From Echinometra lucunter (taxonomy: Eukaryota > Echinodermata > Echinoidea > Camarodonta > Echinometridae), in assembly GCA_029962745.1 (NCBI GenBank), contig CM057165.1:5954709-6018708 (forward strand): DNA of 64,000 nucleotides. The letters are read 5' to 3'. Under the pieces are notes generated by a model. It saw nothing but the letters and a program-made list of their open reading frames with translations. It did not search any database and was not told the DNA's origin. The stretch's first letter is position 1. The number at the start of each line of letters is the position of its first letter. Position numbers and translations under genes: made by a program. Shown in pieces: positions 38,870 to 53,800 of the stretch.

Positions 38870-41800
38870 CTACGTAGAGAGAAGATTGACAAAAAAGTGG
38901 ACTCTACCAGGGACGAGAACAGGAAATAAATCAAGCTTTCAGCTGAGATGACAACGACACCCCCAATAATATACACTGTATGTATCTTTGAACTGGATTG
39001 TACCTAATAGAAGAAAATAACAGTAAAAGTAAAGAAATAAGAGGACATGATTGTATTCTGCATGTTGGCTCCGATTCAGAAGAGAAGACAAATGAAGTAC
39101 ATTTAAAATGGACATCACTCAATACAAAGGACTCTCAAATAGACAAAATAGTTTCATAACTATGGTATCATTCGTCTTTTCATCTACCTACATTTTTCAA
39201 GAAATATTCTTATCCTCAATAGTGTCTAAACAGACTTTCTTCCCTGCATTTACTATTCTAAGAAAGAACAAGAAAATAATAACATTTGGACAAAAAAAAA
39301 TCAGAAATGGACTCTTTCTCTCTTTTAGGATTTAATTTCACTGCCCAAGTAAAAAATCTGTTTCTTACCTGGTTTAGCCCTCATGCAAAGTCCTTTTGAA
39401 TTTCTGATGATGTCTCCTGTCTCTGGATCAATCTTGATGAGGAAGACAGGATAGGCCCATGGGGCAATGATGGAGTTGAAACCCACAGCACCTGGCTGTC
39501 CAGTCATGTTTGCTATGTTACCGTTGCCCTCGGTGGCTCCATAGAACTCGCCAATCTGTGGTGAAAGTACAATGTCAAGACTATAAATCAAAAACTGAAA
39601 CTTACTGAAGATGAATCCCCTCTATGTTTTGATGAGATGCACCCATCATCGTCAGACGGTAGAATGAGACTGCGCCGAAGTTTGGGTGATAGGTGCATCC
39701 CATCAAAACATAGCAGAATTTATCTGCAAGAAGTTTCCATTTCTGATTTATAACCTTGACATTGTTGAACTACATGTAAGACCAAATGAATAATAACTTT
39801 CGTGAATTTATGAGGTGAAAGAAATTATTTAATTGAGGTCCCTCTTGCCTAGCATGAACTTCATCATTTCTCGGTATGCGAATCATGCCATACACAGTCA
39901 ACTTAAGAATTATGAAAACGAAGGTAGAGTACTGGATATAGGTAACATTGCAATCTAATGGAAAAGCCTCTACCTTAGACTCCACCATCATAACTTCCTC
40001 AGTTTTCATCAAAATCATCATCATCATCACTATCACTAATATCATCATCATCACCATCATCAACATCTTCATCATGATGAAATCCACCCCTACCACAATC
40101 ACCATCACCCTTCTCTACCTTTGCAATATTGAATCTATCCTTGAACTCATTCCAAATTTCTGGTCTAAGTCCATTGCCCATCGCCAATCTGATCCGATGT
40201 TTAGTCTCCTCTGGCCGATGTGGCTGTGCATAAAGATACCTGCATATCTCTCCTATGTACTGTGTTACCTGAATCATAATGAAGTAAGAAGAATACCTGA
40301 GCAATGCCATTTATTTTCGGGTGATGTTCGTTATTCCGTAGGTTCATTATTCCGAAACACGCAAATTGCTTTACCTAGATGTTCGTTAGTCCAAAAATGT
40401 AAAAGGGTTCGTTAATCCAAACATTTGTGGCATTATTTTGAAGGTTCTTTACTCTGAAGGTTCGTTAGTCCGAAAATGAAATATGGTTCCATATTCCGAA
40501 GGTTCGTTAATCCGAAAATGAAATACGGTTTGTTATTCCGAAGGTTCGTTAATCTGAAAATGAAATAAGGTTCGCTTTTCCAAAGGTACGATAGTCCGAA
40601 AATGAAATAAGGTTCATTAGTCCGAAATTAACTAACAAACTAATGAACCTTGCTTCATTTTCAGACTAATGGACCTTCGGAATAACGAACCTTATTTCGT
40701 TTTCAGGGTAACAAACCTTTGGACTAAAGAACCTTCAGTATAACAAACTGTAACCTTATTTTCAACCCCTTTCCCTTTCTCTTGCCTGTTTTCGCTGGAG
40801 TAGAGAACATGCACTAGAATAGGCTTTGAATCCCATGCCCATACAATCATGTACTGGTTAGACATTAATCCAATTTTGCCACTCTTAACCAGTGTAAATT
40901 GGTATACAATATGTGCACAAATGCTACTAATTTGGCCACTCGGCTATGACCAATTATTCATGCTGACGTGCCAAGAATATCACAGGGTGACACAACTTAC
41001 TGTTGCATTGTATCTGATGCAGTCGAGCCAGAAGTTAGAGGCAGAGAACTTCTTCCTCATCGCCATAGTGGTTCCATGGATGATGAGCTGGCCGACGCCC
41101 AGGCATCCCGCCGCTGAGTGGTAGAGTGGGAGGGCGCAATAGATGGTATCATCAGTTGTAATGTTGAAGGATTCTGCAACGCTCTTGGCCATGAAGAGTA
41201 ACCTGTACAAGAAAACGTTTTGTATTTCATTCAACCACAATGGAACAAAATCACTTCTAAATGCAGTGATAAAACCCATCGCAGCATGTGCTACATTTAT
41301 ATGTCGAATAGTTGTAAGGGGATAAAAATATGACCCAACAACCACTGCTCTGCAGTCACCTTCCAACAAAAATCAAATTCCCAACTTCTACCTTTGACCC
41401 AACACTATTCCTAACCCTAATTCTAAAACTCATCTAAAATCATGCTAACACTCACATACAGTTATGGGAGCAAAAAGAAAATTGAAATGAAACTGATTAC
41501 ATATGGTATCACACTGTCTGTCTTGCATATTTTACCTGCCACCCCCAAACCACCATTAAGTCAGAATTTAAAAAAAAAAAAAATTTTAAACAGAATCTGA
41601 AAGCTTAGATTCTAAGCTTTAAAATGATATATACATGTAACTTGGCTTACATAGACACTAGGAACCCATTTAAATTACACTGAGAAAGTCCACTAGTCAG
41701 TCAAGGTCATGAACAGAACAAGGGAGAAAACGGGCTCTAAAGAAAAGGGACAATTCAGAACCGCTGCGCTGTGTCCTATTGTCTGGTGGTACAATACATT

Positions 41801-44800
41801 GAATCCAAACTCCTTGGCATCCAGTATGAAGGGATTGCAAGATTTCAATGAAACCTGGCACAACTTCTGAATAGATATTGATCTCAACATCCTGTTAGCT
41901 TGAACGTGGTACATAATACAGTTTTTTAATAATGCTAAGTTGTTTTCAAGCTTCTATGCGATAAAATCAAACTGTGGCCACACTCTCATATACATGTAAA
42001 GAGATGTTATTCAGCATTGGACAATCATATTTTTATGAAAATGAACGCTGTTTATGAATGAGTGACGGGAAGTGATCTTAAAAACAGCTGTCAGATAATA
42101 CCAAATGTATTATGGGGGATCGAAAAAATAAAGCATAAAATAGTATTTTTCTGCAACCTTTTTTTAGCAAAATATGAACAGTGAGTGTTGATTGGGCTGA
42201 ATTAGTGAACCAGTTTTAGAACTGACTGAATAAAGGAGTCATTTTAAATGTCAGAAAAAACATATTTCTGCCTCACTTCCGACCCTGAAATTTAGCCAGA
42301 TGGTAAATCGATAGTTGCCCTTTCAAAACATTCCAAAAACCAAAAGCAGACTTTTCCACCCCAACTCGGCTATTTTGGCTGTTTACATGAAACTGCCATT
42401 GCGACATAAAGATGTGCGTGAGATCATGTGATATTCCATGGATGATTTCTGGTGAATTTTGGTGTAAATGTCTGAAAGAAACGCAGTTGATCTGTTACGC
42501 TCTGCCCTATGCTATGACCTCTGCATGTCGACGGCTCCCTGTAAAACGTTCATAGCGCTTCGTTGTGCTTTTTGCACAATATAAAGTCTAATTTGTTTAA
42601 AACATGAGCAGACACAGTATGAGGCATGTCAGCGTTGTTGACTTTCAATCGGCTGGCCCAGCGATCAAATGTATTTTTACCTATCATTTCCTTGATATTC
42701 AACTTCCGGAGGGAAAAAAATTCACAGCATCTTAGTTTTGCTTTTACCTTGCTTCTGAGCAGCTACATGTAGAAGCCAAGAAATCAGGGGAGCGTTTCAT
42801 CAACATTTGTTGTCTGACAAGTTGTCAGATCTTTCCTTGATTTTAATTGGCTGAGAAGCATTGTTACTGTGGCAACTGTCGGATAAAACAGACTTTGTCG
42901 GATAAAACATCCGACAAGTCCTTTCATGAAACACTCCCCTGATGAACAGTTTTTGATGACCTAACAGAACTGTACACAACCTTTAAAGGCTCATTCCCAC
43001 ATCCAGAAGCAAAACCCCTGCAGATTTTTCATTGTTCACATATGGCTCGGTGAACAGCGCCACTTACAATAACGAGATGCGCAGCAGGTATCAATATCAT
43101 TTAATCCTCAATTAAAGGAGAACTTTGTCAAAAGATGGGCAGACAATCCTTGTCAAGCCATATTATGTGCTGACTTTGCAGGATTTGATTGGTCCACATC
43201 TTTTTGCCACCATGAGGCACAAAACATAATTTTTGCATTTTGTTTTTCCAGCTCCCAATACATGTACCATTCATTTCAAAATCATGGGGGCTTACAAACT
43301 TTACAGCTGGGGCGTTTGCTCCTGCATAAGTGAGCAAGCCTTTAGAGAAACTTGACTTTTAGGAATAGGTGATAGATAACTTGTAAGCTCTGCCAGTTCT
43401 TACATGTCAGCTTGGAAGAATATCATACAGGGTAGCAGTGATGTCCCCTGAAAAGAATTACTCTTCCAACGGCCTCATATTCATGATATGACAACAAACA
43501 CTGGACCTTGAGTGGTGCAACCCAAACACTTGTGTGCAGTCCCATTTATACCCATTTCTGTGAGTCATGCGTGTGCTTTTCAACAAGACTGAATTGATTT
43601 CTTATCATTTTTAAGTACAACTGATCTATCTCTTCCAGTTGGTTTGGGACAGTTTCTTTCACAATGTAACCACATGACCAGAACTCAACTTTAACCTACA
43701 CAAGGCAATAGTCATAATGTGTCTCGCCACGTTCATGTGCAATCAATCTTGCAGGTAAATTGTAACATTCCTCCTCTGACCTCTGACGGACGTACACGTA
43801 CATATAGATGACCCTAGACCCCAAATAACATTGAGGTTCCTGTAAGCCATCTACATGTATCATCCAAGTTAGGTTACAGATGGGCTTAAGGTTCAAAAGT
43901 TACCGACCCCAGCAGAAACTAGCAGGTAAATTTTTCAATTTGACATCATTTGACCTCTGACCCCCAAATAACACTGAGGTCCTTATCGGGCATCTACCAT
44001 CCAAGTTTGGTTACAAACGGGCAAATGGTCGCAAAGCTATTCATGTTTCATAAGCGTTACGGATGGAAGGACGGACGGATGGACCGTCGCCGCTAAGGAT
44101 CCCTTAGTCTTGCTCCACCTCGGTGGCTTGATAAAAACACGTCCACAGCATATAAAGGGTTAATGTTTCTCATTAAAGGATGTAACAAAGAGAACATTTC
44201 CTGTACATGAATAAAGAAACACTTGTTGGTGACATCTGTTTTTATCATTTCCAAAGGGAAGCTCTCTAAAAGCATATGTATGCATTTAAATGGCATAACA
44301 TTATTATTCCAATGTAAGGTTAGCTGATCATATAACCATACATGTATCAATGATATACCGATAATGCCAGTGGTATGCTAAGTCGAGGCAAGCCTTAAAC
44401 TGAAGTCCCCAGTTTTCTGCAATACAGAAAACAGAAAAATTTCATGGAATTCGGAAAGAACATGGAATACACGGAATTTCACGGAAAATTTGATTTTTTA
44501 GGCCAAAAATGTTGAATTACAAAAAATACAGCAAAAAAAAAAAGAAAAACGAAAAACAAAGCAAAATCCAATAAAACAAAACCGTGCATCTGTGAAAAAT
44601 CAGGATCGAACCAGATCTCAGTGTTTAGTGTGTGCCCATATTAGGTCTGCATGTAGGCCTATACTGCATTCATTAGGGTAGCCTATGTTTTTTTGTTTGT
44701 TTGTTGTTGTTTTTTTTTTAATTCTTTTTTGATTTTGGATTTTTACTATTTACAATTGCTTTGTTATATGTACGTGTCACCGAAGAACGCGGAATTTGAA

Positions 44801-47800
44801 GTTTAGCACCGAAGAACACGGAAACTGCATTTGAGAAAACGGAAAACTGGGGACTCTACCTTAAACAGCTTCACAAGTACAGAAATAAATCAGTCCAGTA
44901 TCAGTATCAGTCCAAGGGGTGATGGGAAGCTAAATTAAAGAGAAACTTAAGATCTGGGAAAGGTGAAAAGAAATTGGTGAGTTTCCTTCTTAATGGCAAA
45001 ATACATGCCGCAAAAAGGTCTCCTAGAAAGGATGGCTCTTCAAATAAGCTCCGCCATTTTGTCCAAATTCATTAGAAGGCCGACCTAAGCACTCATCAAT
45101 ATTCATGATCAAAAATGAATAATTCATTTTGTGAGATGCTTCCAACGAGTAGCGTGTGTTTGTACACGTTTTGAAACATTACGCCCATCAGCTAACCGCA
45201 TGCACAATAAATGCACAACAAATGCGCAACAAACGCGTATTAAATCAAAGTGTCACAATAAAACTGATACACGCAATACATGTAGATATAAATGATGCAA
45301 CAGTGTTATCGATATCATGGCGATAACGGGTGCTTATCGGCCCCTTCAAATGATCCGAAAGGGGCCTGATGCCATTTGTGTAATGATATCTGCGCGTGCT
45401 GCTTTCCCTCTGGTAAATTTATTATATGTCTATGGTTCAAGCTTAATATTCCAGCCGAATTTGTGTGTGGCCCCACATTCTGGTTTCTGTGTGCAGAGCA
45501 CATACCGGAGGGTGGAGGAGGGGGGGGGGGGGAGGGGGGGGGGGGAGGGTAGTAAATCTCACACTATACACCTGTCTTTACGTACAACTACATGTAATCT
45601 AACTTTCACAGTTGATTTGGAACAGTAACTTTTGCATTATAATCATATGATGAGAACTTTAGTTCATCCTTAACCCTAAAAAGACTGGGCTCTTTTGGAG
45701 ATAGTGAGGACTAGTGAACAACATGAGATGCAGCATAGGTATAAGCATCACCCTATGTACTTGACAAGGGCAGAGTTCATGTGATTACTTGAAGTGGAGA
45801 GATATAAACTTGATAAATCAATACTTGATCTTTAGTATCTACTGGTACACTGTAAACATTCTAAAACACAAGCATATGTATTGCATTTTAAGAACAATAC
45901 CACTTGTGACACATACCGGAAACAAATATACATGTGTGTAAGTGTACACAATAATTTGGTTTACTTTTCATTAGGAATTTGACACATTTTTGCAACAAAT
46001 CAATTTTATGTAAGAAAAAAAAAGTGATTTTTTTTTTTTCAAATAATGACAAACATGAAGTACAAGAACTTGCTGTAATACAGTCTTTTTGTAGGCTGAT
46101 TTTAAAGCAACAGTGAATTGACCCTTATTTATTATGATGTATTTACAACAGCGCCAACTTACGGCTACTTAAAACCAGAGACTCTTAGAAACATTATATC
46201 CTTTGTGGCTTCTCGTGAATTTCCTTAGTATGAATACAAATACATTTTAACAGATGTTACTCAAAAAATAAAGCTCTCATTGATTAGGATAGAGCATGCT
46301 GGGAGCAAAAAGGGGGCAAAATCAGTAGTTTAGGACTGAGAGGGCACTATTTCAAAAATCCCATACAAGGGTGCCAGTTCACTCTGGCTTTAAGTTTTAC
46401 TGTGAGTAAATAAGAAATAACACATTGATTCAATTGATTCAATTGGGGGTATACCATTATTCTACCATTATTCTTCATAGGGCTCGTACTGAGTGAGTTC
46501 CTATTGTTTTTTCTCATTCTCCAAAGCAAGGTATTCTGGGACCTTCAACCTTCAACTGCAGACTGCAAATAATTTGACATTATGAACTGGACTTCCTTCA
46601 TGGATGTAGTCATTATAGATAATCTCATGCACAAACAATTGAACTTGGACCCAATTATGGACTGCTTGGATGAGGCCAAGGCCTGTTAAATATGACAATG
46701 TTGATAACATCTTATCGAAGCTCACCTGAAGTTTATTCAATGTTGTTTACTAGAAAGGGTGCACTTTATGTCACTGAGCACTAATTTGTTGTTCAACTGT
46801 ATCTTATTCAATTTTGTACACTATTCTAAAACTGAACTAAAACGCAATACAAAACCCTAACCCTAACCCTAAGCATGAACTACATGTAAACCCCTACTGC
46901 AACCCTGAGCCCAACCGTATATCTTTTTTAAAGCCCGGAGCAATTCTCACGTTTCACAATACATGCCCCATCAATGTCCGTACCATGAGAGGCCTATTTT
47001 CCAGCTTGCGGGTTGACAACTGTTTTCAAGACAGTGTACGCTGCGAGTGAGAGTTGACCAATTTAAGAAATATTTAACTGACTGAGGGATCCCAAGCACA
47101 GGGAAGAAGAAGATGAAGAATGAGTTAGCAGTTGGGCCCAAAGAAAATAAGAAGTGTTAGAAGTCTGTAATCAATTAGAATAGGAGCAGGAAAGGTGACT
47201 TGTGTAAGGTTTTCATGGACGTGTTGTCGACCCATCTTGCGCTAGACTGACTGTTACAACTGAACCAAATGAGGGCGCAAGGTTTGCGAAACGCAAGAAT
47301 TGTCTCCAGACCGTATCATGTCATCAGTCAGAGAAGTTAACACTTACCTGGAATGTGTTATAACAGCTGCTTTAGGCAGTCCAGTGGTACCAGATGTGTA
47401 TACATAAAAGACCGTATCTGTTGCAACAGAAACATACAACTTTATTTGCACCTATATTATCTTTGAAATTCCTCTAATAATTATACAAATTACAAATTTA
47501 GGTTGAATTACTAGTTGAAACACCTTAATTTTCTTGTAGACAAATCACTTATTTCTATAAGTGTGGCTGCGAGATATAACAATCTCCTCCGTCCAATCCT
47601 TATTTAATTCATCAGTTTTCTCGCTAGAAACAATTCTACTTCAACAATTTCATGATGAAATTTCTTAAAATTTAGAACTACCAGATGACTGGCAGGGGAA
47701 GATTGGAGGTGGACTTGAGCACACTTCATACTCTCCCCAAGCTAATGCTCATTGCTGTCCAACTTTGACCAAGGGTAAGCATGCTTCCAGCTAGAAACAA

Positions 47801-50800
47801 TTATACATGTACTTCAACAATTTCATGATGAAATTTTTTACCCTTTAGACTTCTACCAGATATGACTAGCAGAAGAAGGCTGGATGTGGATTTGGCCACA
47901 CTTCACACTCTCCAAAATAATGCTCATTCCTGTCCAACTTTATTAGACCAAGGGTCAATGCTCCCAGATAGAAGCAATTCTACTTCAACAATGACATTTC
48001 TTACCCTTTAGACTTTTACCAGATATGATTGGCGAAGGAAGATTGAAGGTGGATTTGACCACACTTCACACTCTCTAAGATAATGCTCATTCCTGTCCAA
48101 CTTTGACCAAGGATAAGCATGCTTCCAGCTAGAAACAATTCTACTATAACAATTTTATGATGAAATTTCTTACCCTTTAGACTTTTACCAGATATGATTG
48201 GCGGAGGAAGACTGGAGGTGGATTTGGCCACACTTCACACTCTCCAAAATAATGCTCATTCCTGTGACTCCTGTTCAACTATGACTGAGGGTAGGCATAT
48301 TTCCAGCTAGAAACAATTCTACTTCAACAATTTTCATGATGAAATTACTTGCCCTTTAGACTTCTACCAGATATGATTGGCCGAGGAAGACTGGATGTGG
48401 ATTTGGCCACACTTCACCCTCTCCAAAATAATGGTTTTTCCAGTCCAACTTTATTAGGCCAAGGGTCAGTACTCCAGATAGAAGTAATTCTACTTCAACA
48501 ATGACATTTCTTACCTTTAGACTTTTACCAGATATGATTGGCGGAGGAAGACTGGAGGTGAATTTGACCACACTTCACACTCTCACACGGAGGAAGGCAA
48601 GGTGGATTTTGCTACACTTCACACTCTCCAAAATACTCATTCCTGTCAAACTTTGACCAAGGGTAAGCACGCTTCCGGCTAGAAACAATTCTACTTCAAC
48701 AATTTCATAATGAAAATTCTTACCCTTAAGACTTCTACCAGATATGATTGGCGGCGGAAGGCTGGATGTGGCTTTGACCAATGAGTCTACATTATGACAG
48801 CTGAAGGGGATCGTCTCGGTGAGGGGACCGGTGCTGTAGCATTCGAGATTCTTGAGTGAAGGAAGAATTTCTCTTACAGCTGGAAATAGAAAATTTGAAA
48901 ACCACATGCGAAAGGTGATGGGAAAGAGAACAAAAAGCAAAGAGGATAACTTGTGAGCAAAGGCCTGGTCACTTGTCACTGATGATTAGGAGGATTTTTA
49001 AAAATTAAACAAACCAAGCAATCAAATAAATTGAAATTACAAAGTTTTTAGGGCTAATAAAGACTGTCATATATCCCTCTATCTTCAAACAGTAATAAAG
49101 TGGAACACACTTTCCCAGCTGCAGAAAATAGCCCACAAGTGGGTATATTAAAAACTCATGATAGACATGAAACATTACCCATTGGATATTTAACCTGAGA
49201 TAACTAGGGCTAGAATTGATACATCTTATGGTACACTGATATCAAATCGTGCTCAACCGGTTAAACCAACAATCACAACAGTGACTGCATGATGGCCTAC
49301 CACCATCGGTGGTGTCAGTTTATTAAAAAAAAAAATTACATTTAATACAAATATCCTGTGAAAAGGGTTTGTTATTTCAGTGCTCTCATTCAAGAAGCAG
49401 CCTACACATGTACATGCAAGGGTTTGGGCTGAATATTTTTTCCACATTTTATGCCACAGTGTATGTGTAGCACCTGTATCCATTTCTGTGTGCATTACAT
49501 GTACATATACTTCTCAGCAATACTGCATCAATTTCTCATCATTTTATCCATTCCAAAACCTCAAGATCTTCACCAATATTTACATGTAGGTGCTATAACA
49601 ATAATCAACCTTGCTTTGAAACAGTTTCTTTCAAAATGAGATACAATCACCGGACCTACACTTTATCTCCATAGGAGTTCACCAGTTAAACAGTGATAAT
49701 TCTGATTAACTGTGTGAGGATAGTTTTCAACACAGTGATTACACCATGGATCTTAAGATCCATGATTACACGCAGCCCCGCAGGTCAGTTTACTCTGTTC
49801 GCACATCAATCAATCAATTTCAACCAATTTCAATTTATTTCATTCAAAATTAAAAACAATTACAAGGTAAAAATATATATAAATAAAATAGAATGTGGAG
49901 ACAGCTAGGAAGAACATTGAAGTCTTATAAAATGCTGCCACCAATAATACAAACAATTAAAACCAAGTAATATACAAACAAAAGAAAAGAGAGCATATTT
50001 CAAATGAATAACAAAATGATACATATAAAATAAATTAAGCAGTTTACAAAACCTAACAAACCCTAAACAGACATAACAAAAGACACAAAGATAAAAATGA
50101 GCCTGATAATTTACATGTAATTTTGTAATAGTAGTTTCTTATAATTCTTTTTAAAAACATTTAACGAAGGGCTTAATTTCATTTCTTCTGACAGAGCATT
50201 CCAAATTTTTGGTCCTTTATAAAAAACTGAATTTATGCCAACATTTGTTTTAAAAAGAGGTAAATAAAAATTTAACTGGTTTCGCATATCATAAGAAGTT
50301 ATTTCAGAAATCAGAGTGAACTTATACATGAGAGATATAGGTACAACATTTTTAGATATTAAATACATTAAAATAGCTGTATTTAAAATATTCAAATCGT
50401 TATTCAGCAACATGAGCTCTTAACTGGGCAACAGGCTAATTCCCATTATGTTAATAATACCTTGATCAATCCATTCTTGCAAATGCCTCACATAACTGAG
50501 AGTAAAGTACCAGAAAAAGTGAAATACATCCTTTAACATTATATGTCGAATTTCATTATTTTATGTAATTCTAATAAATTTAAAGTCACATGGATTAGAA
50601 AAGAAGACCTTCGGGTTATAGTTATTTAGTTAATCTTTTTCTTTGCCCGGCATCCATGTGACTCTCCTTATGTTCTATTATTGTTTTGTACTGTTTTCTT
50701 GGTTGTCTTTGCTGAATAAATAAATAAATAAAGTAATAAAGTAATAATAATAATAATAATAATAAAAATAATAATGATAATAATAATAATGATGATAATA

Positions 50801-53800
50801 ATAGTAATGATAATAATAATGATAATGATAATAATAATAATGATGATAATAATAATAATAATGATAATGATAATAATAATAATGATGATAATAATAATAA
50901 TAATAATGATGATAATAATAATAATGATAATGATAATAATAATGATGATGATAATAATGATAATAATAATGATAATGATGATAAAAAATTATAACAACAA
51001 CAACAGGAATAAGGGTACTAAACCATTTCTTTCTTTTTACTTATTCTCTGAAGGTAAAACATAAAGGGAAGGAACAAAAATTTTGACAATATTCTAAGAA
51101 TAAACATGACTAACCCATGACGGGAAACTGGATTACTGCACTGCTGTGGGCTGGATTTGATAAATCTTCATGTATATCATAGGCATGAGATGTGGGGGAG
51201 GCGGTTAAATCAAAGGCGCAGTGATACGATAGAGTATGCTTCCTCACAATTGTCGAGATATAGCATTATCTTAGATTATATTCGAGATGGGTTACAGATA
51301 AGAATTCTTCACATATAAATCCATGCTTTCATTCTATGTTTACCCTAAATGTACTAATGTAGTACTGTAAATAAGGAAATTTTCATGGAATCAATTTTTG
51401 CGCGCTCAGCTGAGCTACCGGTAAACGCAATCATGCATTTTCAATTTTTCCTGGCAATTAAGATAACTGTTTTCACATGCAAATAAACAAAATATTTTGT
51501 GCAGTTTTATTTTCGCCCAAGTGTCGTGCACACCTTGAAATATTCCAACTTTACAGTATCCTGCCGAGGAAAAAAAAAATGATCATAGAAAACACAAATC
51601 TTACCATCTGAAAGTTCTGAAGCAAAAATGACAGCCTTTGAATTGGCAACTTTGATGCAGTGCGCCAGACCATCCCTCCTAAGATTGTGATTAATGAATG
51701 CAGAGACAATGCCGATCTTTGAAAGTCCCAGCCACAGCCCTACAAACTCGGGACGGTTGTCCATGAGGAGGGCAACTGTATCGCCTTTCTGGTAGCCCCT
51801 CTCGAAGAACAGGTTTGCCACTGCATTGCTGTATTTTTCAAGGTCCCTCAATGTCCACTTTTGGTCCTCCAGTACAAGGGCAAGCTACCAAAGAGCAAAA
51901 GTAAGTATTCATTAAGGTACATGGCTTGGCAAACATTTTGGCATAAAAACTTTAAAAAGACAGGGAGTAATGCATAATTAATTTCTAACCGTTATTCAAA
52001 ACAAGATGTACAGGAAGTACCAAAAATGTTGGGACAAGGTACTGGTACAATACACCTCTATGATGGAATTACAATATAGATACACTTAATCTTCTTTCTC
52101 TTTCAGATATGTAAAGCTGCAATTTTTAATTCACAGCCCACATCATCAACTACATGTATCATGCCTTTGCCTTTTGCCTTTCAGGACATATCTTTTGAAG
52201 CTACTATATTTCAATATCAAGCTACATTACTCATCCTAAGCTTTTTCACATACTGTAGTTTTCTCCCTCTCCTTTTGTTTTGTTTGTTGTTGTAGTTGTT
52301 TTTGTTTATCATGTTAATGTTTACTTTGTTATAGAATATTTTTCTTTTTGTTTTATTTTGTTTAAATGTTTTTCTTTCATTTCATTTTTGTTATTTTTTT
52401 GTTGTTTGTTCTGTTCTGATTTGTCTTGTTTCTTTATAATTTGCTTTTTTTTTATCTTTTTGCCATTATTGACATGGGGGGGGGGGGGGTGGCAGCGAGT
52501 TATGATCTGTCTAAGAATCAAGTATTGCTCACCTTGTCTGGATAGCGTTCAGCATTGTCTCTGAATACATCATGAGTCATGTGATTCTTGCGTAGTTTGC
52601 TTCGGAGGTACGCATTCAGCTTGATCAAAGTGATCAGGCCCCTGGAAAGGAATAATGAGAAAAGAAGTCCGTATGATTTTAATACAGTGATTATAAGCCA
52701 TAATTGTTGTAATTTTGAGCGGTTGTGCCCGTTTAAAAATAGAAAAGACATACATCATAGTATGCAGGGGAATATACTTATAACCATGCATCACAGAGCA
52801 ATTTTTTTTTTTTTTAAATTGGTGTGTTTAAACTTAACAGATGTTTATATTTTGCAAACAAGGTAATATCTAATAACTAGAATATACATTGAAAATGAGA
52901 TAATCCCAATGGGAGATATATAGTAAGAGCCAAAAATTACCATAAGACTGATTCTTTTTTTTTTAATTGTGGAAGAAATTATGAAAATATTGATGAAAAA
53001 CTGGCATACTTTGCTATTTGCATTGGATAAAAAAAGAAAGTATGAAGTTACAGAAAAGAGTCTAGAAATCTTCATTGTCATCAAACTATTAAGGACGTTC
53101 CACAGTTATGTTTTTGCGCATCCCAACCGCGCAGGTTAAAACGTCACGCGCACAGCTGATTTATCAGCTGTGCGCGTCAGCTGATCATATTGCTCGCAGT
53201 GCACAGCGCAGATGCAACACCGTGCCTGCCGGGCTGGCCGGCCTGGAGCGCAGCAGCTAGCTGTCGCTGGTTTTGGTTTACAAAATTGACTAGATTTACA
53301 TTCGTCATGTTAATATGGTAACAATTACCAATGATTGTAAAGCCTGTCTAAAGCTTTAGTAAAGATTCACAGGGCTCTCACTTCACTTTTTTTTATTTGA
53401 GAAGTTTAATTGAGAAGTCCAATGAAAAGTGTTTATATAATCTCAGGAAAACCTGGACCGGACGTCTGCACTATATAGACTAATTAATGAGGAGATATTC
53501 CTTAAAGTGATTACACAATGGTAATTTTTTTTTTGATATATGATCGAGAATAGAATTCTAAGAAGAATAACATTAAAAATATGATGATTTTCAATCGAAA
53601 TCAATGCATTTTTGGCTAATTTTCTCATAAAAAGTCAAGAGTTGACCAAAAAAAATTTGAGTATGAGGTATGACGTAAAAGTGGGTACCCAGCTTCGCGC
53701 ATTGCAGTTGTGCTGCGCGCTAGACTGTACAATATGTATTATACCTTGCGCGTATTTTGCTAGAAGTGCGCGACAAGGTACCCACTTTGACGTCATTTTG

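Noticed and set aside
39999..40118. Asp-rich acidic tail after SLC27A exon 7
   Set aside because: Splice phases join exon 7 at 40119 to exon 8; the acidic run is a (TCA)n intron microsatellite.
40318..40760. CRISPR-like array
   Set aside because: Repeats are degenerate and unevenly spaced with an orientation switch, there are no distinct spacers, and the DNA is animal; the same applies to the other arrays.
46852..46872. Telomere or chromosome end
   Set aside because: Only about three CCCTAA units within a gene intron; it is a short interstitial repeat at most.
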